A DNA stretch of 17,967 nucleotides from DASPFV01 sp035620975 (GCA_035620975.1 DASPFV010000266.1:1-17967), one strand, 5' to 3'. Shown: positions 7,156 through 14,153, counted from the stretch's first letter. Notes: generated by a model not told the origin, from the letters alone. A program made the numbers and translations.

Positions 7156-7676
7156 CACGCGTTTCCCTCGCCGCCTGAAACCAGCGCCTGGAGCCGCTGG
7201 CGCGCGTGAAACAACCGGCTCATGACCGTGCCCCTGGGAATATCGAGCCGTCTGGCCAGCTCGTCGTACGTCCATCCATCGAGATGTTTCAGCACGATGA
7301 GCTCGCGATCGGGAGGATCGAGCCGGGCGAGCGCCCGCTGGAGATCGTGCAGCTCCTCGCGTGGCCCGCCGTCGGCGGCGGCATCCGCGGCCAGCGGATC
7401 GAAACCCGTGCGCTCGTGCGACGAGCGTCGCTGCTTGAAGCACCGGTTGCGCAGCAGCACGTAAAACCAGGGATAGAACCCCCGTGAGGCGTCGAATCTG
7501 TGCAGTGATCGAAACGCATCGAGAAAAGCCTCTTGCGCCGCATCGGCGGCGTCGGCGTCATTTCGGGTCAGCGCTCTGGCATGTGCGAGGGCCCGGCGCT
7601 GGTATCGCTGAACCAGATGCCGGAAGGCATCGGCTTCACCCTCCCGGCACCGTCCGATGGCCTCGGCGTCGTCCAT
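7155..7676 (-). CDS. ECF-type RNA polymerase sigma factor
   Basis: The 173-residue product has the two-domain ECF layout. Sigma-2 spans about residues 9-80, with AFRHLVQRYQRRALAHARAL, the DAADAAQEAFLDAFR helix, and FYPWFYVLLRNRCFKQRR. Sigma-4 spans about 108-165, with LDPPDRELIVLKHLDGWTYD and the DNA-recognition helix LDIPRGTVMSRLFHARQRL. It would direct RNA polymerase to a stress-type regulon and be held inactive by the zinc anti-sigma factor encoded next, whose start overlaps this stop. The ATG at 7676 is preceded by TGGAAG at a 9-nt distance, a weak ribosome-binding site. There is no SnoaL-like or other C-terminal extension. The ECF group cannot be assigned by eye. Confidence 0.9.
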   Translation of the reverse strand: MDDAEAIGRCREGEADAFRHLVQRYQRRALAHARALTRNDADAADAAQEAFLDAFRSLHRFDASRGFYPWFYVLLRNRCFKQRRSSHERTGFDPLAADAAADGGPREELHDLQRALARLDPPDRELIVLKHLDGWTYDELARRLDIPRGTVMSRLFHARQRLQALVSGGEGNA

Positions 7677-7691
7677 GACGTCTGTCTTCCA

Positions 7692-7720
7692 CTATCCCGG
7701 AAACGCCGACAGTATTCATT
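7692..7720 (-). promoter_or_regulatory. Possible promoter of the sigma operon
   Basis: On the minus strand, upstream of ATG 7676, GAATAC is followed by 16 nt and then GATAGT (about 7719 to 7692). ECF genes are often autoregulated by their own sigma factor, so these boxes are candidates. They match no promoter class I can name with confidence. Confidence 0.2.
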
Positions 7721-7739
7721 CAGTGGCGGCCCCGACCGG

Positions 7740-7936
7740 CCGCATGGTCCCGGGCGAGGGCCGGGAACGACGGACCCCCGGGGCATCGATAGAGGAAGCC
7801 TTGGGGACGTGGGACCGATCGAGCCTCCCTCCCGGCCGTTCCTTGCGCGGCATGGCATCCACAGGCGATTTGGAGCCTGGCGCAGCAGCAGCCCCGGGAG
7901 ATCGAACTTCGAACCTCGCGCCCGTTCGGGCAAGAG
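7740..7936. other. Intergenic region with short hairpin near the 7937 gene end
   Basis: No credible gene is seen between the sigma gene promoter area and the stop at 7937. A short inverted repeat GCCCGTTCGGGC (7920-7931) follows the membrane-protein stop on the minus strand and could be a weak terminator, though no T-tract follows. Confidence 0.3.
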
Positions 7937-8839
7937 CTAGCGCAGGAGGTCGTGGGCACGCATGGTGCGCAGCTCGATCTCCTCGTACCGTTTGCGGATG
8001 GCGGGCATCAGGCCGAGCGGAACGATAGCGGAAAGGAAGCCGATGAGCAGGAGCGGGTAATACACCGCGTAAGGCTGCGATCGGGTGAGCGCCGCCACGC
8101 CGGCGACGAAGGCGATCGTGCCGAACACCACGAGCGTGCCTGCCGCGGCGATCACGAGGCGCCGGGCCCGGCCGAGCGACGTGAGCACGCCGATCAGGCC
8201 GCCGACGCATCCGACGATCGCGCCGGCAATCCCGCCGAACCAGCCCGCCCGGGCCTCCAGCGTCGGGTCTGCGCCCGCGAGCCCCCCGCCATCGGCGAGC
8301 TGCAGAGGGCCGAGATACACGACGCCGCGTCCCGGGAACACGACATTGACCACGAGCCGTGTCGGAGGGGGTGCACCGGTTGCATCGAACGGAAGCGTGA
8401 ATGGCCGCCAGTCCGACGTGCCCTGCAGCTTCATCATCGGGCCGCCGTCGGCCAGCGTCCGCGTGAAGAAGTGGCTGCCGTCGGGAAAATAATTCCACAG
8501 TTCGAGGTATCCGGCGCCTTCTACCCCCTCGTACCGCACCTGACCTGTCAGCGCGTATCTCGGGCCCGCGACCGCGGGGCGCTCGATGGTGACCACCGTC
8601 ACCGTGGAAGGAGCCTTGCTGACGACTTTCAGATGATGAAAGGGTGAGTCGCCGTCGGGCGGCAGTACGGAACCGGCGGCGACGCGTCCCGCCTCGTGCA
8701 GGGCGTCCCAGGTCAGCTCCTGCGCGGGGGCCGCCGCGGCTGACGTTCCAATCGTGACGCTAAGCAGACCGATGAGCGCTGTCCGAGCGCTCGGTCTCGC
8801 TCCGGTACGCGGCGAGCAACGTCTTGAACGTCTCTGCAT
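7937..8839 (-). CDS. Exported protein: beta-sandwich-like domain plus three membrane helices
   Basis: The 300-residue product starts with an arginine-rich n-region and hydrophobic core LIGLLSVTIGTSAAAAPAQ (about 22-40), a signal peptide likely cut after the alanine run. Residues about 65-185 are rich in short beta-strand-like pieces (PRYALTGQVRYEGVEGAGYL; FTLPFDATG; TRLVVNVVFPGRGVVYLGPL) and read like a jelly-roll or carbohydrate-binding-like beta sandwich. Three helices follow, at about 200-220, 228-250 and 258-280, then a charged cytoplasmic tail. No catalytic motif is visible. The only in-frame start that keeps the signal peptide is ATG 8839, which overlaps the upstream regulator gene by 80 bp, so the two are co-transcribed. 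Function unknown; a role as envelope sensor or partner of that regulator is inference from context. Confidence 0.75.
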   Translation of the reverse strand: MQRRSRRCSPRTGARPSARTALIGLLSVTIGTSAAAAPAQELTWDALHEAGRVAAGSVLPPDGDSPFHHLKVVSKAPSTVTVVTIERPAVAGPRYALTGQVRYEGVEGAGYLELWNYFPDGSHFFTRTLADGGPMMKLQGTSDWRPFTLPFDATGAPPPTRLVVNVVFPGRGVVYLGPLQLADGGGLAGADPTLEARAGWFGGIAGAIVGCVGGLIGVLTSLGRARRLVIAAAGTLVVFGTIAFVAGVAALTRSQPYAVYYPLLLIGFLSAIVPLGLMPAIRKRYEEIELRTMRAHDLLR

Positions 8840-9086
8840 CGATCTTCCCCTCCGCGTGCTGGCCGCGCAGCACGCGTTCGAACTCGCTCTGAATATCGCG
8901 GCTGTCCGTGATCGTGATCTTGGCGATCAACCGATCGAGGCGCAGACGCACCGTGGGATAACTGATCCCGTAGCCGGCGGCGACTTCCTTCAGGGACCCC
9001 GATGCCAGCACCAGCCGCTTGACGAAGGCCAGGTCTTCCTCGCCGAGGTAGTCGAGCCATCGGGTGGCTGCAGAGCGCAAAGGCAT
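8760..9086 (-). CDS. DUF2089-like helix-turn-helix regulator
   Basis: This 108-residue protein contains LGEEDLAFVKRLVLASGSLK (14-33) then EVAAGYGISYPTVRLRLDRL (34-53). That pattern matches the C-terminal HTH of DUF2089 proteins, where a 'xxGNxKExAxxLGISYPTVRxRLDxLI' stretch is diagnostic. The usual N-terminal zinc ribbon is absent, so this is a short form. The C-terminal half is charged and may mediate oligomerisation. ATG 9086 is preferred; an in-frame TTG at 9119 coincides with the predicted transcription start and would be leaderless. The product probably binds DNA and may regulate its own operon, since a strong promoter with spaced repeats lies directly upstream. The membrane-protein gene overlaps its end by 80 bp. 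Confidence 0.75.
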   Translation of the reverse strand: MPLRSAATRWLDYLGEEDLAFVKRLVLASGSLKEVAAGYGISYPTVRLRLDRLIAKITITDSRDIQSEFERVLRGQHAEGKIDAETFKTLLAAYRSETERSDSAHRSA

Positions 9087-9124
9087 CGGGGTGCTGCTGG
9101 TTACATAAAACGCAATCAATAATT

Positions 9125-9156
9125 AAGTATAGTGAAGTAAACATCAAAGTCAACAT
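9125..9156. repeat. Phased direct repeats overlapping the promoter (candidate operator)
   Basis: On the plus strand GAAGTAAACAT (9134-9144) and AAAGTCAACAT (9146-9156) agree at 9 of 11 positions with a 12-bp period. A third AAGTA lies at 9125, and the AAGT cores start at 9125, 9135 and 9147. They overlap the -35, spacer and -10, a good position for repression by the encoded HTH protein. Confidence 0.35.
9126..9153 (-). promoter_or_regulatory. Strong sigma-70-type promoter of the DUF2089 operon
   Basis: On the minus strand TTGACT (9153-9148), a 16-bp spacer and TATACT (9131-9126) form a near-consensus housekeeping promoter, the best in the window. It lies in a 70-bp island (9101-9170) that I count as 76% A+T, unlike its surroundings. 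The predicted transcription start is near 9119, giving a leader of about 33 nt to ATG 9086. Confidence 0.75.
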
Positions 9157-9180
9157 TAATTTAGTTCAACCCGCCTCGGG

Positions 9181-9273
9181 TGGCGCCCGACGGGCCGCCC
9201 CGCCCGCCGCGCAGGCGCGACGCTCGTGACAAGTGTTGTTGGCGCCGAGACGGGTGGGGGCTGTCGGGCGCCA
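9181..9273. repeat. 11-bp perfect inverted repeat in the intergenic region
   Basis: TGGCGCCCGAC at 9181-9191 and its exact complement GTCGGGCGCCA at 9263-9273 flank 71 bp of GC-rich sequence with no gene. It could form a long hairpin between the regulator promoter and the end of the vapC gene, act as terminator structure, or mark a small mobile remnant. Confidence 0.4.
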
Positions 9274-9318
9274 GGACCCGCGATCACCTCAACACACAAG
9301 TGAATCGGAATCGCGCGC

Positions 9319-9726
9319 TTAGGGGAGAATCTCGAGCGAGAGCGCGGCGCCGAGCGGGTCGAAGTGGCGCCGGTCGGTCGTGGCCACACGGGACAGGCCC
9401 AGCGTTTCGGCGAGCGCAACGATGGCGCCATCGACGAACCCCAGCTCGAGATCGGCGAACTGGCGATTCAGGTCCACCACCCGCGCGTAAGCGGAAGGGG
9501 CCAGATCCCTGACCAGGTAGTAGCCCTCGACGATCCCTTCATAGAAGGTGAGGCGGCTTCGAGCCCCGAGCCGGCGCCCGAGCAGGTGATCGACTTCGGG
9601 AATGACAGGAGCGGGCAGGATCAGGCCGCGCTGTTCGGTGGCAATGAGCGCACGCGCCCGCCGGTGCCAACGGTCGCTGCGGTCGTAGTACGCGTAGACG
9701 ATCCCCGTATCCAGCAGGACGCTCAC
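9319..9726 (-). CDS. vapC: VapC-type PIN-domain ribonuclease toxin
   Basis: The 135-residue product is a complete PIN domain. The acidic metal-binding residues are in their family places: Asp6 in LLDTGIVYAYYD, Glu44 in PVIPEVDHLLG, Asp99 in LGFVDGAIVALAE and Asp118 in ATTDRRHFD. VapC toxins cut tRNA or rRNA and are held in check by a VapB antitoxin. The start is GTG 9726, overlapping the antitoxin stop by 4 nt (GTGA), the usual coupled order. All key residues are present, so it should be active. The RNA target cannot be read from the sequence. This PIN family is sometimes annotated only as 'PIN domain-containing'. Confidence 0.88.
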   Translation of the reverse strand: MSVLLDTGIVYAYYDRSDRWHRRARALIATEQRGLILPAPVIPEVDHLLGRRLGARSRLTFYEGIVEGYYLVRDLAPSAYARVVDLNRQFADLELGFVDGAIVALAETLGLSRVATTDRRHFDPLGAALSLEILP

Positions 9727-9989
9727 CGCGTCTTCCGTCTGAGCCTGCGGGTCGGCGACGGCGTCCCGCCAAACCCGGTTTCAGCCAGGACGTCGTCCGC
9801 GCGTGCGGCCGTATCGGCCCGGCCGCTGGCGAACGCGCCGGCGCCCGGGGGCATCTTGCGCGGGACGCGGGTCACATAGGCGTACACGGCCTCACGCACG
9901 AGCTCGGCCATGGGCCGCTTCTGGCGCTGCATCTCGAGCTTGAGCAGCACCTCGAGCTCCGGCTCGAGGTAGATGGTCGTCCGCTTCAT
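9723..9989 (-). CDS. vapB: Ribbon-helix-helix antitoxin, VapB-type
   Basis: The 88-residue product opens MKRTTIYLEPELEVLLKLEM, a ribbon-helix-helix DNA-binding fold (strand residues TTIYL, then helices to about 42, with KRPMAELVREAVYAYV). The tail after about 45 is loose and basic (SPTRRLRRKTR) and would wrap the toxin. It sits directly before the PIN toxin gene with a 4-nt overlap. RHH antitoxins repress their own promoter, and a near-palindrome over the -10 region lies just upstream. The 5' leader is absent or only a few nucleotides. Confidence 0.85.
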   Translation of the reverse strand: MKRTTIYLEPELEVLLKLEMQRQKRPMAELVREAVYAYVTRVPRKMPPGAGAFASGRADTAARADDVLAETGFGGTPSPTRRLRRKTR

Positions 9990-9991
9990 GG

Positions 9992-10009
9992 ATGTATGTT
10001 AGCATATAT
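9992..10009. promoter_or_regulatory. Promoter and near-palindromic operator of the vapBC operon
   Basis: ATGTATG (9992-9998), TTAG and CATATAT (10003-10009) form an 18-bp near-palindrome with 6 of 7 arm pairs matching. It contains minus-strand -10 candidates TAACAT (10001-9996, 6 nt before the ATG) and TATGCT (10006-10001, 11 nt before). Antitoxin binding here would shut off the operon, as is typical for RHH antitoxins. Confidence 0.55.
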
Positions 10010-10065
10010 GTTGCGGTCACCTGCCGCCGTATCTCGAGACTGCCGTGTAACAGGCGCCGATCGTC

Positions 10066-10472
10066 CCGTCGTCCGGTCACCATCTCGTAGATCACTTCGC
10101 CGAGCGCGAAGATGTCGGTCCTGGCGTCGGCCGCGTGTCCCTGGAGCTGTTCGGGGGCCATGTACTGCAGCGTGCCGACCAGCATGCCCTGCGCAGTGGC
10201 CGTCTCCGGCACCGTCGCCAGCGACGCCAGGGCTGCCGCGGCGCCGCCGGGTTGCTTCGCGAGCCCGAAATCCAGCAGCTTCGCGAGCCGGCCGTCAGCA
10301 TGACGTTGCCCGGCTTGAGGTCGCGATGGACGATGCCGTGCCTGTGGGCGGCGTCGAGCGCGTCGGCAATCTCGCTGGCGATGCGGAGCGCCTCGGCGAG
10401 CCTCAGCCCGGCGCTCTCACTGGTCAGCCGTTCCGCGAGCGTCTGACCTTCGAGGTGCTCGAGCACCAGACG
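10066..10472 (-). pseudogene. Ser/Thr kinase core remnant, truncated at both ends and frameshifted
   Basis: Reading the minus strand from 10472, LVLEHLEGQTLAERL leads to the catalytic loop HGIVHRDLKPGNVML (about 10337-10293). The frame then slips by one base near 10287-10292. In the next frame LAKLLDFGLAKQPGG continues through MLVGTLQYMAPEQLQGH and TDIFALGEVIYEMVTGRR, ending near 10066. The order and spacing are those of a PknB-like kinase, but the glycine loop and ATP-binding lysine are missing at the 5' side and everything after subdomain IX is missing at the 3' side. The 3' break lies close to the vapBC promoter. This is a dead fragment, probably cut by insertion or deletion involving the toxin-antitoxin module. 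Confidence 0.85.
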
Positions 10473-10540
10473 TGTTGGCCAGACCCTGACCCGGACCAGA
10501 CTGCAAGTAATCACCGACGGCGGCCGGCGAAAGATGGCGC

Positions 10541-10546
10541 TAGAAT
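10541..10546 (+). promoter_or_regulatory. -10-like hexamer before the small exported protein gene
   Basis: TAGAAT ends 9 nt before the ATG at 10556 with no ribosome-binding site between, again implying a leader of only a few nucleotides. No clear -35 box is seen. Confidence 0.45.
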
Positions 10547-10555
10547 AGAGCTCCG

Positions 10556-10789
10556 ATGCGCAGGCACCGCCGCTCCGTCGCTGCGTTCTGCATCGCCGTC
10601 ATCGCGATCGCGGCCCTCGCCCCCGGCCTCGGCGCGTTCGACCACGCGCTCCTCGACCCGCTCTGGGTGCTGCTGCCCGACGAGGCGCCGGTCGAGGTCT
10701 GCCCGGTTCTCCCGGCCGGCACCGAACAGCCGCTTCGCCTTCTTTCGCTTCTTCCTTCACGCGCCCCGCCGTCCACGCCGCTCGCGTAG
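10556..10789 (+). CDS. Small exported or membrane protein upstream of secA-like gene
   Basis: This 77-residue product begins MRRHRRSVAAFCIAVIAIAA, a basic n-region and hydrophobic core typical of a signal peptide or N-terminal anchor (about 8-28). The rest is short and proline-rich (LLPDEAPVEVCPVLPAGTEQ) with one extra cysteine and no known domain. A good -10 hexamer directly before the ATG supports it as a gene. It is 125 bp upstream of the SecA-like gene on the same strand and may share its transcript. I recognise no family; similar short exported proteins are often left as hypothetical. Confidence 0.55.
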   Translation: MRRHRRSVAAFCIAVIAIAALAPGLGAFDHALLDPLWVLLPDEAPVEVCPVLPAGTEQPLRLLSLLPSRAPPSTPLA

Positions 10790-10904
10790 ACGGCTGTCGG
10801 CGTCTCGCCCGGGGCACCCTTCGCGGTATCTGTCAGGACCTCGCGCACCTCGTGACGCCTCAGCCCGGCTCAATCAGTCCAACCGGGCGCACCCGCGCCC
10901 ATTC

Positions 10905-10910
10905 GAGGTG
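10905..10910 (+). promoter_or_regulatory. Ribosome-binding site of the SecA-like gene
   Basis: GAGGTG lies 4 nt before ATG 10915, a good Shine-Dalgarno match. It selects ATG 10915 over an in-frame GTG at 10852. Confidence 0.6.
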
Positions 10911-10914
10911 GTGC

Positions 10915-13347
10915 ATGAAGGCATCTGTCTGGAAACAGTTCGTCGCGCGCCTGCAGGGTTCGACGGTCCACCACGACGTCGTCCGCTACGGGCCCGACGT
11001 GGAGGCCGTGGCGGCATTCGAACACGATCTGGCGCACAGGCCGGATGCGGACCTGCGGCACAGTGCGGACGACCTCCGCCGACGCGCCCGCTCGGGCGCG
11101 CCGCTCGGCAGTCTCCGCCACGAGTGCTTTGCGCTGGTGCGCGAGGCGGCCCGCCGCACGCTCGGTCAGCGGCCGTTCGACGAGCAGGTCATGGCGGCGC
11201 TCGCCCTCGACGACGGGAGCGTCGTGGAGATGCAGACGGGCGAAGGCAAGACGCTCGCGGCGGTGCTGCCGGCGGCGCTGAATGCGCTCGCCGATCGTGG
11301 CGTGCACGTGCTCACGTTCAACGACTACCTGGCGGATCGCGACGCCGCCTGGATGGGCCCGGCCTACCGGATCCTCGGGCTGACCGTGTCGGCGGTGCAG
11401 CAGGGCATGACGCCGGAACAGCGGCACGCCGCCTACCGGGCCGACGTCACCTACGTCACGGCACGAGAGGCGGGATTCGATCACCTGCGCGACCTGCTCG
11501 CCACCGATCCCGGCGGTGTCGTGCACCGGCCCTTCCACTTCGCGCTCGTCGACGAGGCCGACTCACTGATGATCGACGAGGCGCGGGTCCCGCTGGTGAT
11601 CGCCGGGCATGTGGACCGGGAGACATCGCGGGCACCTCGCCTGGCCGCGATCGTGGCCTCGCTCGCGCCGGGGCTGCATTTCGATACCGACGAGTACGCG
11701 CGCGACGTCGAGCTGACCGACGCCGGCATTGCCCAGGTCGAGCGCCATCTGGAGTGCGGCGATCTGCACGCGGCCGACAACCTGTCGCTGCTGACGGAGG
11801 TCAACTGCGCGCTCCACGCCCGCGTCCTCCTCCGTCGCGACATCGACTACATCGTCCGCGACGGGAGGATTCAGATCGTCGACGAATTCACGGGACGCGT
11901 GATGCGGGACCGTCACTGGCCCGATGGCCTGCAGGCCGCCCTCGAGTCGAAAGAGGGGCTCGACCGCCGTCCAGACGGGCGGATCCTCGGATCGATGACG
12001 CTGCAGTCTTTGCTCCGCGGCTATCCGAAGCTCAGTGGCATGACCGGCACGGCGAGCGAAGCGGCGGAAGAACTCCACCGTTTCTACGGGCTGCACGTGG
12101 TCGTCGTCCCGACGCACAGGCCGGTCGCACGCGTCGACCGGTCAGACGTCGTATTCACGCATCGTCAGGTCAAAGAGCGGGCGATCGTCGAGGAAATCCG
12201 CCGGGCGCACGGCAGCGGCCGTCCCGTGCTCGCGGGGACGGCGACGATCGCCGAGTCGGAGCAGCTGGCAGCCCGGCTGCGGGACGCCGGCATCGCGTGC
12301 GCCGTCCTGAACGCGAAGAACGACGCGGAAGAAGCTGTGATCGTGGCGCGCGCGGGCGCCCCGGGCGCGGTCACGATCTCGACCAACATGGCGGGTCGTG
12401 GCACCGACATCCGGCTGGGAGGCGAACGCGAGGAGGAGCGCGAGCGGGTCGCGTCGCTGGGGGGCCTCTACGTGATTGGCACCAGCCGCCACGAGAGCCG
12501 GCGCGTGGATCGGCAGCTCCGGGGCCGCGCCGGACGTCAGGGCGATCCCGGCGAATCGCGGTTCTTCGTGAGCCTGGAGGACGACCTGCCCGTCCGCTAC
12601 GGGATCCGCGGTCTGCTGCCCGCGCGCTGCTTCGAACGATCGGAGGCCGCTGTGGACAACCCGGTCGTGCTTCGCGAGGTGGCCCGCGCCCAGCGCATCG
12701 TGGAAGGTCAGAACTTCGAGATCAGGCGAACGCTGGCTCGATACTCGGCCGTGCTCGAGCAGCAGCACCGCCTCTTCCTCGACCGGCGCGGCGCGCTGCT
12801 CTCGGGCGAGCTGGCGCCCGACGTCTGGCAGCAGGCGCCGCAGCGCCGGGCCGCGCTCGAAGCCGTCGCCGGCGAGGAGGCGGTCGTCGCAGCCGAGCGA
12901 TCGGTCACGTTGCGATGCCTCGATCGAGCGTGGCGCGATCACCTCGCCCGCTGCGCCGATCTGCGTGAAGGCATTCACCTGGTCCGCCTCGGTGGACGGG
13001 ACCCGCTGACCGCGTACACGAGCGGCGCGATTCAGTCTTTCTCACGGATAGACGACGAGGTCGACGCGGCGGTGCTGGAGGCGCTCGAGAACGTGCGCGC
13101 GGACGGACCCACGCTCGATCTGTCCGATGCCGGTCCGAAGGCCCCCTCGTCGACGTGGACGTACCTGGTGAACGACGACCCGTTCGAGCGGCGCTTCGGG
13201 ACGATGCTGACCGGCCCGGGTGGAGTGACCGTGGCGATGTACTCGGCCGCGGTGCTGACGCCGCTGCTCCTCTCGTGGGGGCTCATCGAAAGGTTGTTCG
13301 GGAGGGGTTCGCGGCACCGCCGTCTGCCGCGCCGCGACGTTCACTGA
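10915..13347 (+). CDS. secA: Divergent SecA-family translocase ATPase with C-terminal membrane helix
   Basis: The 810-residue product follows the SecA plan. It has Walker A MQTGEGKT (106-113, Lys112), FNDYLADRDA, the DEAD-type VDEADSLMIDEAR (212-224), GMTGTASE, TNMAGRGTDIRLGG, and the arginine-finger region RRVDRQLRGRAGRQGDPGES. These motifs supply ATP-driven export through SecYEG. It differs from housekeeping SecA: it is about 90 residues shorter than the E. coli protein, the terminal zinc-binding CxCx8CH tail is absent, and the C-terminus instead has a hydrophobic helix (about 771-790, VAMYSAAVLTPLLLSWG) followed by a basic tail. It is therefore probably an accessory, membrane-tethered SecA (SecA2-like in role) with its own clients. 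It has a good Shine-Dalgarno start and a small exported-protein gene upstream, and converges on the methyltransferase gene. Confidence 0.9.
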   Translation: MKASVWKQFVARLQGSTVHHDVVRYGPDVEAVAAFEHDLAHRPDADLRHSADDLRRRARSGAPLGSLRHECFALVREAARRTLGQRPFDEQVMAALALDDGSVVEMQTGEGKTLAAVLPAALNALADRGVHVLTFNDYLADRDAAWMGPAYRILGLTVSAVQQGMTPEQRHAAYRADVTYVTAREAGFDHLRDLLATDPGGVVHRPFHFALVDEADSLMIDEARVPLVIAGHVDRETSRAPRLAAIVASLAPGLHFDTDEYARDVELTDAGIAQVERHLECGDLHAADNLSLLTEVNCALHARVLLRRDIDYIVRDGRIQIVDEFTGRVMRDRHWPDGLQAALESKEGLDRRPDGRILGSMTLQSLLRGYPKLSGMTGTASEAAEELHRFYGLHVVVVPTHRPVARVDRSDVVFTHRQVKERAIVEEIRRAHGSGRPVLAGTATIAESEQLAARLRDAGIACAVLNAKNDAEEAVIVARAGAPGAVTISTNMAGRGTDIRLGGEREEERERVASLGGLYVIGTSRHESRRVDRQLRGRAGRQGDPGESRFFVSLEDDLPVRYGIRGLLPARCFERSEAAVDNPVVLREVARAQRIVEGQNFEIRRTLARYSAVLEQQHRLFLDRRGALLSGELAPDVWQQAPQRRAALEAVAGEEAVVAAERSVTLRCLDRAWRDHLARCADLREGIHLVRLGGRDPLTAYTSGAIQSFSRIDDEVDAAVLEALENVRADGPTLDLSDAGPKAPSSTWTYLVNDDPFERRFGTMLTGPGGVTVAMYSAAVLTPLLLSWGLIERLFGRGSRHRRLPRRDVH

Positions 13348-13428
13348 CATACGTCGGGCAATACGACAGCAGGAGTCCAGGGCTCAGCGTGGGTCACCGT
13401 CGGTGCGTGCAGCGCCCGCATACCGGAT

Positions 13429-14139
13429 TCAGCGCCCGACCAACCGCTTCTCGGCAACGAAGAAGACCAGCGGCGTCCTCTCGGCCTCGTACCAGGCGGG
13501 GTACTCGGAGACGTTCTCGTTCCGGATGATGTGCATCCTTCCGTACTCCCTGGCGAGGACCTCGGTCCGCAGACCGACCGTGTTCGGCGGCTCCCTGAAC
13601 CCCTCGACGATCAGGAGCCCGCCAGGCCGGAGCGCCCGGTAGATGCGGCCCGGCACGTCGGTGGGGGACCGCCGATGCCAGCCGTGCATGTAGAACGAGG
13701 TGATGAGATCCCAGCGGTCCGTGCCGAAATCGAACGCATCCAGGTCGCTGACCACCGCCTGCAGCCTGACTCCCTTTGTCGCCGCATTCGCCTTCGCCTG
13801 TCCCACCGCCACGTCGGAGAGGTCCACGCCGGTGACGTCCCAGCCCTGTTCGGCGAGGTAGACAGCGTTGCGACCTTGCCCCATCCCGATGTCGAGCGCG
13901 CTTCCCGGCTTACGACCTTTGATGTGCGTGACCAGCAGGGGGCTCGGGCCCTTCTGGAGGAGCACCTTCCCGTCGGCGAACTCCTTGTTCCAGAAATCGC
14001 GCGCCCGATCGGCAGGGTTCTGCTGTGCCGGCTGCTGCGCCCGCTCCGCCGGCTGCCAACCGGGGACCTCAGCGCCGACCTGTCCCGCACCGAGCCACGC
14101 GATTACCGCGAGAAGGCAAGCGACTGGCAGTCGGTTCAT
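13429..14139 (-). CDS. Class I SAM-dependent methyltransferase with signal peptide
   Basis: The 236-residue product starts MNRLPVACLLAVIAWLGAGQ and has a predicted signal cleavage after VGA (residue 23). A class I methyltransferase core follows: SAM-binding motif I ALDIGMGQGRNAVYLAEQGW (81-100), acidic motif II VTGVDLS, AVVSDLDAFDF, WDLITSFY and LRPGGLLIVEGFREP. The fold is secure and the substrate unknown; the motif set resembles tellurite-resistance (TehB-like) and small-molecule methyltransferases. An exported SAM enzyme is odd because SAM is cytoplasmic; the hydrophobic start may instead be a membrane anchor. ATG 14139 is chosen because the hydrophobic segment begins there. The frame is open further upstream with an in-frame ATG near 14220, but that sequence looks non-coding. 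Confidence 0.8.
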   Translation of the reverse strand: MNRLPVACLLAVIAWLGAGQVGAEVPGWQPAERAQQPAQQNPADRARDFWNKEFADGKVLLQKGPSPLLVTHIKGRKPGSALDIGMGQGRNAVYLAEQGWDVTGVDLSDVAVGQAKANAATKGVRLQAVVSDLDAFDFGTDRWDLITSFYMHGWHRRSPTDVPGRIYRALRPGGLLIVEGFREPPNTVGLRTEVLAREYGRMHIIRNENVSEYPAWYEAERTPLVFFVAEKRLVGR

Positions 14140-14153
14140 CTTCAGGCCCCCCC

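Noticed and set aside
7890..7935. TTCGAA-rich stretch suggesting a tRNA T-arm
   Set aside because: No acceptor stem, D-arm or anticodon arm can be built around it on either strand.
9996..12968. 990-codon plus-strand open frame
   Set aside because: It is the out-of-frame shadow of the SecA-like gene and of intergenic DNA; arginine- and proline-rich with no domain, while the SecA frame carries every motor motif.
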